12,339 nucleotides of DNA from Verrucomicrobiota bacterium. GTDB taxonomy: Bacteria; Verrucomicrobiota; Verrucomicrobiia; Verrucomicrobiales; DEV007. Each line of letters opens with the position of its first letter. The stretch's first letter is position 1. The DNA lies in the NCBI GenBank assembly GCA_027618625.1, contig JAQCER010000030.1:1-12339 (forward strand), given 5' to 3'. Position numbers and translations under genes: made by a program. A model generated the notes under the pieces. The model ran no database searches, was not told where the DNA came from, and saw only the letters and a list, made by a program, of their open reading frames with translations. Shown one piece after another: positions 8,356-12,339 of this stretch.

Positions 8356-8775
8356 CTATTCTCCAACAATGCTCACCGCAATTCGGCGGGTGTGCGGTGC
8401 CCGGCGATGCTCGAACAAGAACAATCCCTGCCAGGTTCCAAGAGCCAGTCGCCCGCCGATCACTGGCACATTTTTGTCCACATCGGTCAGACACATGCGA
8501 ATGTGAGATGGCATATCGTCCGGCCCTTCGCAGGTGTGGACAAAATACGGCTCATCTTCCGGCACCAGCCGGTCAAAGTAGGCGTGAAGGTCCGTCCGCG
8601 CACTGGGATCGGCATTTTCCATAATAATCATGCTGCAGCTGGTGTGCTGAACAAAGATCGTGGCCGTTCCAGATTCGATTCCACTGGCACGTACCATTTT
8701 GCTCACTTCTGAAGTGACCTCGTAAGTGCCTTTACCCCGAGTTGAAACGGAAAACTGGTCGCTGAATGCTTTCAT
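8356..8775 (-). CDS. yjbQ: YjbQ family protein (UPF0047)
   Basis: A 139-residue protein, the normal size of the YjbQ/UPF0047 family (about 138). The conserved core is complete: HTSCSMIIMENADPSARTDL, then FDRLVPEDEPY, HTCEGPDDMPSHI, and GGRLALGTWQGLFLFEHR near the C-terminus. Family members form trimers with a putative metal/ligand site built from the conserved His and Asp/Glu residues; a weak thiamine-phosphate-synthase activity is reported for E. coli YjbQ, and the cellular role is not settled. The frame is open up to 8907, but the added 44 residues are not family sequence, so the ATG at 8775 (MKAFSDQFSV) is preferred. No clear ribosome binding site is seen, but a promoter-like pair ends about 22 bases upstream, giving a very short leader. 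The SNF2 gene follows 65 bases downstream on the same strand. Confidence 0.93.
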   Translation of the reverse strand: MKAFSDQFSVSTRGKGTYEVTSEVSKMVRASGIESGTATIFVQHTSCSMIIMENADPSARTDLHAYFDRLVPEDEPYFVHTCEGPDDMPSHIRMCLTDVDKNVPVIGGRLALGTWQGLFLFEHRRAPHTRRIAVSIVGE

Positions 8776-8797
8776 AGAATCATTGGCAAGATGTGAA

Positions 8798-8826
8798 ATG
8801 AGAGACGCCGACAGAGCGACCGTCAA
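8798..8826 (-). promoter_or_regulatory. Possible sigma-70 type promoter for the YjbQ/SNF2 unit
   Basis: Read on the minus strand, TTGACG (8826-8821) and TCTCAT (8803-8798) are separated by exactly 17 bases: five of six matches to the -35 consensus and four of six to the -10. Transcription would start near 8790, leaving about 15 bases before the chosen YjbQ ATG at 8775. The placement supports that start, but the -10 element is weak. Confidence 0.35.
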
Positions 8827-9400
8827 CGTATCGTTACCGGGAAAGAATCTTTCAACATATCGAAAGAATCCTGCGATTCCGCCCCCACAGCAACCAATCA
8901 ACGGCACTACTAGAATCTCTTCTAATCGCTGGTAATAAATAAGTTAAGAGAATAACCAAGGATTTGGCACGGTTCCAGCGCTCGTGAGATGCCAGAGGTA
9001 GGAGACTACCTTGGTCGTGCATCCTGACACCAGGTGCCACGTCTCCCTCGAGCGGTCTCCCTCCAAAATAGGCCGCTTGCTCCCAAAGCTGAGATGAACT
9101 TGAACCTTTCGACAGTTGAAAATTCCGCTGCGCGCTCCCAAAAAAGCGCAGGGGAGGTTTCGTCCTGGAGCTGCCTTGAAATCAGCTGGTTGGAAAGCTC
9201 AGTTCGTCAACGTTTGTCCCGTTGGTGCATGTTGTGGCATCCGTCGCAAGTCGATGTTGGTGCTTCAATCGTCAACTTTGCAGATTGTGTCAAAACAAGC
9301 AACAGCGGGCAAATTTTTTGACACAGAAAACAAATTTTACTGGCGCAGTTCCAAAACCTGCGTCAGTGACGCTTGATTCCTACCACATGCAATGCCTAGG
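8827..9400. other. Long gene-free stretch between yjbQ and the SnoaL-like gene
   Basis: No reading frame here has a recognisable domain, good start or coding-like composition, and I see no tRNA. Small structures are present: AGGTAG-GAGA-CTACCT near 8996-9013, a six-base stem CTGCGC/GCGCAG around an A-rich loop (9128-9151), a direct repeat GTTGGTGC at 9221 and 9255, and the dyad GCGTCA-G-TGACGC (9360-9372). TTGACA at 9318-9323 has no matching -10 at the right distance. Together with the terminator that follows, this could hold an untranslated RNA, but no known RNA family is recognised. Confidence 0.35.
9360..9372. repeat. Perfect 13-base dyad, possible operator
   Basis: GCGTCA and TGACGC flank a single G. 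It lies about 30 bases before the terminator hairpin and 145 bases before the SnoaL-like gene. A half-site dyad of this size is typical of dimeric repressors, but no regulator gene is in the window, and a match of this length can arise by chance. Confidence 0.2.
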
Positions 9401-9433
9401 GGCGGGTTCCGTTTACGGAACCCGCCTCTTTTT
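9401..9433 (+). terminator. Strong rho-independent terminator, plus strand
   Basis: GGCGGGTTCCGT (9401-9412) pairs perfectly with ACGGAACCCGCC (9415-9426) and is followed at once by TCTTTTT (9427-9433). The opposite strand has only a short A-run-derived tail on the wrong side, so the direction is plus. No plus-strand gene precedes it closer than the one ending at 5529, so it either ends an unrecognised transcript from 8.9-9.4 kb or acts as a leader terminator before the SnoaL-like gene at 9517. Confidence 0.85.
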
Positions 9434-9516
9434 CCGGGGGGCTCGACACGGTTGAACGTTTGGATGCCAAAGACTCTTACAACAAAGAAATCGCCAAACC
9501 ACCGATCCGATTCGCC

Positions 9517-9951
9517 ATGTCCGAAACTGAGACCCGCTCGCCCAAGGAAGTCATCACCCGCTGGTTCACCCAAGTCTGGAACAAACGCGCGGAGCACTTG
9601 ATCGACGAACTGATGACTCCCGACGCCGCTGGCCACTTGGAGGGAGGGAAGGAAATAGTTGGAACGGGCGACTTCCGCCTCTTCCAGAAATCGCTGCTCG
9701 ATGTCTTCCCAGACCTGGAGGTGTCCGTCCTCCGTGTCATCGCGGAGGGCGAGGATACCTGCCTCATGTGGGAGGGGAAAGCGACTCACTCTGGCGTCGC
9801 CTTCGGCCTCAAGCCGACCCAGAAGTCCGTCGTCTTCCGAGGCACCTCTTGGTTCCGTGTCGTCGGCGGGAAGATCGTCGAAGGCTGGGACAACTGGAAC
9901 CAGGGAGCGTTGATCTCCTCTCTGGCCGCCGCGGCTCCGGAGGAGGGATGA
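9517..9951 (+). CDS. SnoaL-like polyketide cyclase/ester cyclase family protein (NTF2-like fold)
   Basis: A 144-residue cytoplasmic protein with the hallmarks of the SnoaL-like family: an N-terminal helix (EVITRWFTQVWN, 11-22), a helix with FPD (64-66) in LLDVFPDLEVSV, a strand leading to 'ATHSG' (89-93), and the closing strand GKIVEGWDNWN (118-128). In SnoaL itself an Asp near the position of D125 is the acid/base for the aldol cyclisation. Most bacterial members are not linked to polyketide synthesis, and no such genes are nearby, so the substrate is unknown. The frame is open upstream to a TTG at 9460, but the ATG at 9517 (MSETETRSP) fits the family start. No clear ribosome binding site is seen. 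A strong terminator lies 84 bases upstream, so it probably has its own promoter after 9433. Confidence 0.85.
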   Translation: MSETETRSPKEVITRWFTQVWNKRAEHLIDELMTPDAAGHLEGGKEIVGTGDFRLFQKSLLDVFPDLEVSVLRVIAEGEDTCLMWEGKATHSGVAFGLKPTQKSVVFRGTSWFRVVGGKIVEGWDNWNQGALISSLAAAAPEEG

Positions 9952-10270
9952 AGTGCAACGTAAGATTGCCGTCGGAGGTTAGAAATTCGCTGCTTCTGCC
10001 TCTATCGCAACAGACGCCCTGACAGATAAGGAACAAGAAGAAAGGTGACGCGCCTCTGAGCATCTGACTACGAGGCACACGCAGAAGTCTGTATTGAAGC
10101 AACGAGCGAGGCAAAGGGATTTTTCCCCGGAGAATTTACGGATGATGTCTTCCTAGGAAGCGAACGGCAGAAGAAGTGGGGGCCATTTTCATCCTCCGCT
10201 GCATCCAAAATTCTGAAGCGTGCGGATCACCTTGTGCAATCGAACCCCCGTCGCTATCCTCTCGCAACCG
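9952..10270 (+). other. Spacer before the NHL gene with an unexplained open frame
   Basis: No terminator, promoter or RNA gene is evident in these 319 bases. One plus-strand frame is open from 10060 on, past the start of the NHL gene. Before that overlap it reads as plausible protein (for example FFPGEFTDDVFLGSERQKKW) but has no ATG, GTG or TTG until 10234 and no domain I recognise. It may be the tail of a decayed gene or chance. The perfect palindrome CTTCCTAGGAAG lies at 10149-10160. Confidence 0.3.
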
Positions 10271-11566
10271 ATGAACCCGCCCCTCCGAAACCGAGTCTCC
10301 TCCCTTTTGAACTGGAAAGCCGTCCTCGCGGCGGGGTTTGCCTCTCTGGCGCATGGCCAGGTCGGCTCGGGAGACGCGGGCGACGAATTCGAGCGGGTCG
10401 CCCTTTCCTACGGGAATCTCGTGACGGTCGCGGGGACCGGGCTTGCGGAGGACTCGAACGACTGGCGGGCGGAGTTCGAGGGCGGGAAGGGGACAGATGT
10501 GGAGCTGTCGAATCCCCACATGACGATGGCCGACGCGGCGGGCAATCTCTACATTGCCGACAAGGAATCGAACAGCGTGCTCAAGCTGACCCCAGGCGGC
10601 ATCGTCACGACCTTTGCGGGCACGCACGAGCCGGGCAAGGGCGAGGGCAAGGCGACGGACGCGATGCTGAACCAGCCCAACGGGCTCTTCGCGTTTCCCG
10701 ACGGCACGGTCTATGTGCTCGACATTGGCAATCGGCGGGTCTGCAAGGTCAGCCGCGAGGGCGTCCTCTCCACCGTGCTGGAGGACGCTGGCATTTCATT
10801 GGGGCGCGGGCTCTGGGTTGAGGAAGGCGGCGGGCGTATCCTCTACAACGCGGGCGCGAACGTCATGGAGTGGAAGCCGGACGGAGGCAGCGAGGCGCTG
10901 GTTGGCGGGTTTTCCGACCTCGGCAACATCGCGCTGGACCCCGAGGGGCGGCTCGTGGTCACCGACCGCGGCGCGCATCGGGTCTATCGCATCGGGCCGG
11001 ATGGAACCAAGACCGTGATCGCCGGAAACGGCGGAGAGGAGGAACCGGTCTCCGGTCGACCGGCGACGGAGGTGGGCCTGGAGGAAGTCCGGGGCATCGC
11101 ATTCCGCAGCGACGGCAGCTTCTTCGTCTGCACCCAGAAGGGCGGAGACGTCGTCTTCGTCGATACGAATGGGCTCGCGCACCTCTTCATCGCGGGCACC
11201 CGCTCCGGGAACACCCGGGCCGGCGAGGGCGAGCCGGTGACGACGCCGGGAGACAAGATCGCGGAGCCCCGTGCGGTGGCGCTGGCACCGAACGGCGACC
11301 TCATCGTCACGACCAACGACACGGGATATGTCCGGGTCGTCCGAGCCCTGCGCCCTCCTTCGGGGCAGTCGATTCGCAAGCTCGCGGACAGCGGCCTGAT
11401 GCTCGCCTGGGAACGCGTCGAGGGCACGGCGGTCGCCATCCAGTCCAGCGGCGACCTCGCAAGCTGGGACACGGTGCAGGCCCGGAATGTCGGTGAAGAA
11501 TGGGAGCATCGGCCCGATCCGGCCAACGCTACCGCCACCTACTTCCGGCTCCTGCCCCAGCGGTGA
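10271..11566 (+). CDS. Secreted NHL-repeat beta-propeller protein with verrucomicrobial-type C-terminal domain
   Basis: A 431-residue exported protein. Residues 1-29 are a signal peptide (basic start MNPPLRNRV, hydrophobic core, AHG before QVG). Residues about 45-360 form a beta-propeller of NHL repeats: VTVAGTG (51), then 'NPHMTMADAAGNLYIADKES' (81-100), 'QPNGLFAFPDGTVYVLDIGN' (135-154), IALDPEGRLVVTDRGAHRVY (220-239), RGIAFRSDGSFFVC (274-287) and EPRAVALAPNGDLIVTTND (332-350), each about one blade. Such propellers usually bind proteins or sugars; no catalytic site is visible. The last 60 residues (LAWERVEG, IQSSGDLASWDTV, ending ATYFRLLPQR) are a small beta domain common at the ends of exported verrucomicrobial proteins. 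An alternative start at 10220 adds 17 residues before the signal; the ATG at 10271 fits better. G+C is very high (46 of 60 in 11221-11280). Confidence 0.88.
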   Translation: MNPPLRNRVSSLLNWKAVLAAGFASLAHGQVGSGDAGDEFERVALSYGNLVTVAGTGLAEDSNDWRAEFEGGKGTDVELSNPHMTMADAAGNLYIADKESNSVLKLTPGGIVTTFAGTHEPGKGEGKATDAMLNQPNGLFAFPDGTVYVLDIGNRRVCKVSREGVLSTVLEDAGISLGRGLWVEEGGGRILYNAGANVMEWKPDGGSEALVGGFSDLGNIALDPEGRLVVTDRGAHRVYRIGPDGTKTVIAGNGGEEEPVSGRPATEVGLEEVRGIAFRSDGSFFVCTQKGGDVVFVDTNGLAHLFIAGTRSGNTRAGEGEPVTTPGDKIAEPRAVALAPNGDLIVTTNDTGYVRVVRALRPPSGQSIRKLADSGLMLAWERVEGTAVAIQSSGDLASWDTVQARNVGEEWEHRPDPANATATYFRLLPQR

Positions 11567-11664
11567 AGCAGCGGCGGCCCCACCTGCCTTTTCTCAATAC
11601 CTCAATCCCGGTCGCGCCCCCGCCCCTCGACTCCGGACCGCCGCGGGTTTTCCTGTTCTGATCT

Positions 11665-11791
11665 ATTCGTGCTCATTCGTGAAATTCGTGGTTCAAGAAT
11701 CCAGCAGGCCCTCCGACGGCTTGGATGGCACTTCATTGAAATCTGTTGGTTTCATCACTTTTGACCACGAATGGCACGAATAATCACGAAT
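11665..11791. repeat. Inverted repeat of three ATTCGTG units per arm
   Basis: The left arm has ATTCGTG at 11665, 11675 and 11684; the right arm has the complement CACGAAT at 11766, 11775 and 11785. The spacings (10 and 9 bases, then 9 and 10) mirror each other exactly, while the spacer bases differ. The arms are 75 bases apart. Similar CACGAA-rich intergenic repeats are, as far as I recall, widespread in Verrucomicrobiota and some other phyla; their role is unknown. It carries no transposase, and whether it is mobile cannot be judged from one copy. Confidence 0.75.
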
Positions 11792-11957
11792 GGGGAGCGG
11801 CTGCGCCGCAGGCGGCTGGCGGGTGGCTGGCGGATGCGGCGATGATGTTCTGGACTTGCTTGTCGATGCCTCCGATCCAGTCGGACGCGTGTGTGGTGGG
11901 CGACGGCAAGGTACTCTCCTTGATCCAACGCATCGCGGACAGCCGACCCGACGGCAT
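11784..11957 (-). pseudogene. Possible small gene or gene remnant, unrecognised
   Basis: A 57-codon minus-strand frame beginning MPSGRLSAMRW and containing SDWIGGIDKQVQNIIAA. Codon third positions are roughly four-fifths G or C, as expected for a real frame in a high-G+C region, and the middle looks like ordinary soluble protein. The stop falls inside the right arm of the ATTCGTG inverted repeat, and the last residues (HPPAACGAAAPHS) come from the tandem duplication and repeat, so the true 3' end of a gene may have been replaced. No domain and no convincing ribosome binding site is seen. Other overlapping frames are also open, so this is a weak call. Confidence 0.2.
11814..11835 (+). repeat. 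Two-copy 11-base tandem duplication
   Basis: GGCTGGCGGGT (11814-11824) is followed directly by GGCTGGCGGAT (11825-11835), with one base different. It adjoins the right arm of the inverted repeat and a GCGGC-TGC-GCCGC hairpin at 11798-11810. It probably arose by slippage in G+C-rich sequence. Confidence 0.6.
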
Positions 11958-12201
11958 GGTCCGCGAGTGGCCGGATAGCGTTCAAAGCGTTCAACTTAAA
12001 AACGGCGATGGACGGGGGTAAAACTGGCCAGTCGCCTCGGACGCAACACCTTCTGAATAAAATAAATGGGCGGCCACCCAAAGGGTTCATTGCGGAGCAA
12101 TGGGATTTCGTTGGTCATCGGGTTAGTTAGCGAAAGATGTGCCTAAACTATAGTCACAGCAATTCGCTTTTCGCTTTGCCAAAATGCCGCCTTCGACCGC
12201 C

Positions 12202-12240
12202 CAAAAAAGAAGCCGCACAAGTCCGGAGACTTGTGCGGCT
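12202..12240 (-). terminator. Strong rho-independent terminator of the right-edge gene
   Basis: A perfect 13-base stem, AGCCGCACAAGTC (12211-12223) with GACTTGTGCGGCT (12228-12240), around a four-base loop. On the minus strand it is followed by TTCTTTTTT (12210-12202). It lies 44 bases past the stop codon of the gene that enters from the right, which it clearly serves. Confidence 0.9.
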
Positions 12241-12283
12241 GGATGCGTCGGCAGAGCCGCGTCGAAATGAAACGAAATGAAAT

Positions 12284-12339
12284 TCAGTTCGGCACGATCT
12301 GCAGTCTCAGGAAACGGTAGGACGAGGTATCGGCGGACG
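12284..12339 (-). CDS. C-terminal end of an exported protein, cut by the window edge
   Basis: The minus-strand frame ends SADTSSYRFLRLQIVPN followed by TGA (12286-12284). The Tyr/Phe-Arg-Phe-Leu-Arg-Leu pattern just before the stop is the ending of the small beta domain that closes many secreted verrucomicrobial proteins, the same type as at the end of the NHL protein (ATYFRLLPQR). A terminator 44 bases downstream in the right direction supports it. Only 18 codons are visible, so the function of the main protein cannot be told. It converges with the NHL gene. Confidence 0.65.
   Translation of the reverse strand, partial: SADTSSYRFLRLQIVPN

Larger units (their letters stand above)
11567..12201. 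other. Gene-poor stretch with repeats between the NHL gene and the right-edge gene
   Basis: Holds the ATTCGTG inverted repeat (11665-11791), an 11-base tandem duplication (11814-11835), a weak minus-strand open frame (11784-11957) and a small hairpin CATTGC-GGA-GCAATG (12088-12102). No recognisable gene and no terminator for the NHL gene was found. GTTCAAAGC/GTTCAACTT near 11980-11998 is a short direct repeat. Confidence 0.5.

Noticed and set aside
8291..8494. N-terminal extension of the SNF2 protein to 8494
   Set aside because: It overlaps the end of the YjbQ gene, reads as Arg/Cys-rich shadow sequence, and the GTG at 8290 has AGAGG in front.
8776..8907. 44-residue N-terminal extension of YjbQ
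   Set aside because: YjbQ proteins are about 138 residues; the extension covers the likely promoter and is not family sequence.
9034..9376. Overlapping plus-strand frames of 86-95 codons before the terminator
   Set aside because: They begin at poor starts, have no domain or coding-like composition, and overlap each other in different frames.
11746..12090. Frames of 91 (+) and 111 (-) codons through the right-hand spacer
   Set aside because: Both run through the inverted repeat and tandem duplication and contain shadow-type Arg/His-rich sequence; neither has a plausible start.
1..12339. CRISPR array, tRNA, rRNA, insertion sequence, prophage or toxin-antitoxin genes
   Set aside because: I looked for regularly spaced repeats, tRNA T-arm patterns, transposase motifs and small paired genes and saw none.

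Overview
This window most likely comes from a member of the Verrucomicrobiota. Two things point there. Two proteins end in the short aromatic/Phe-Arg-Leu tail (ATYFRLLPQR at 11566, SYRFLRLQIVPN at the right edge) that closes many exported verrucomicrobial proteins. There is also a tandem pair of anchored proteins built on W..-D/E-P-x-A-A repeats, a style common in that phylum. Few genes have a good Shine-Dalgarno sequence, so most starts were chosen from domain edges and signal sequences. The phylum call is inference; no marker gene is present.

Layout. 66-950 (-): multi-pass HTTM-type membrane protein. 1181-2650 and 2647-4629 (+): two related, N-terminally anchored alpha-helical repeat proteins joined by an ATGA stop/start overlap. 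4843-5529 (+): secreted protein with a possible Mog1/PsbP-like fold and a highly charged tail. 5540-8290 and 8356-8775 (-): a SWIM-SNF2 helicase downstream of a YjbQ (UPF0047) gene, probably one transcription unit, meeting the secreted-protein gene tail to tail with only 10 bases between stop codons. 8776-9516: no gene recognised, but a strong + strand terminator at 9401-9433 with no obvious gene to terminate. 9517-9951 (+): SnoaL-like small protein. 10271-11566 (+): secreted NHL beta-propeller. 11567-12283: non-coding or remnant DNA with a long inverted repeat of ATTCGTG units, a tandem duplication and a minus-strand terminator. 12284-12339 (-): last 18 codons and the stop of a gene that enters from the right.

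How the genes fit together. No classical pathway, defence system or mobile element is assembled here. The least explained unit is the coupled pair of repeat proteins, possibly with the secreted protein behind it: three exported or envelope proteins in a row with no recognised catalytic residues. The YjbQ/helicase unit looks like housekeeping or DNA/RNA-metabolism genes. Base composition changes along the window: the repeat-protein genes are near 50% G+C in places, whereas the NHL gene exceeds 70% in places.
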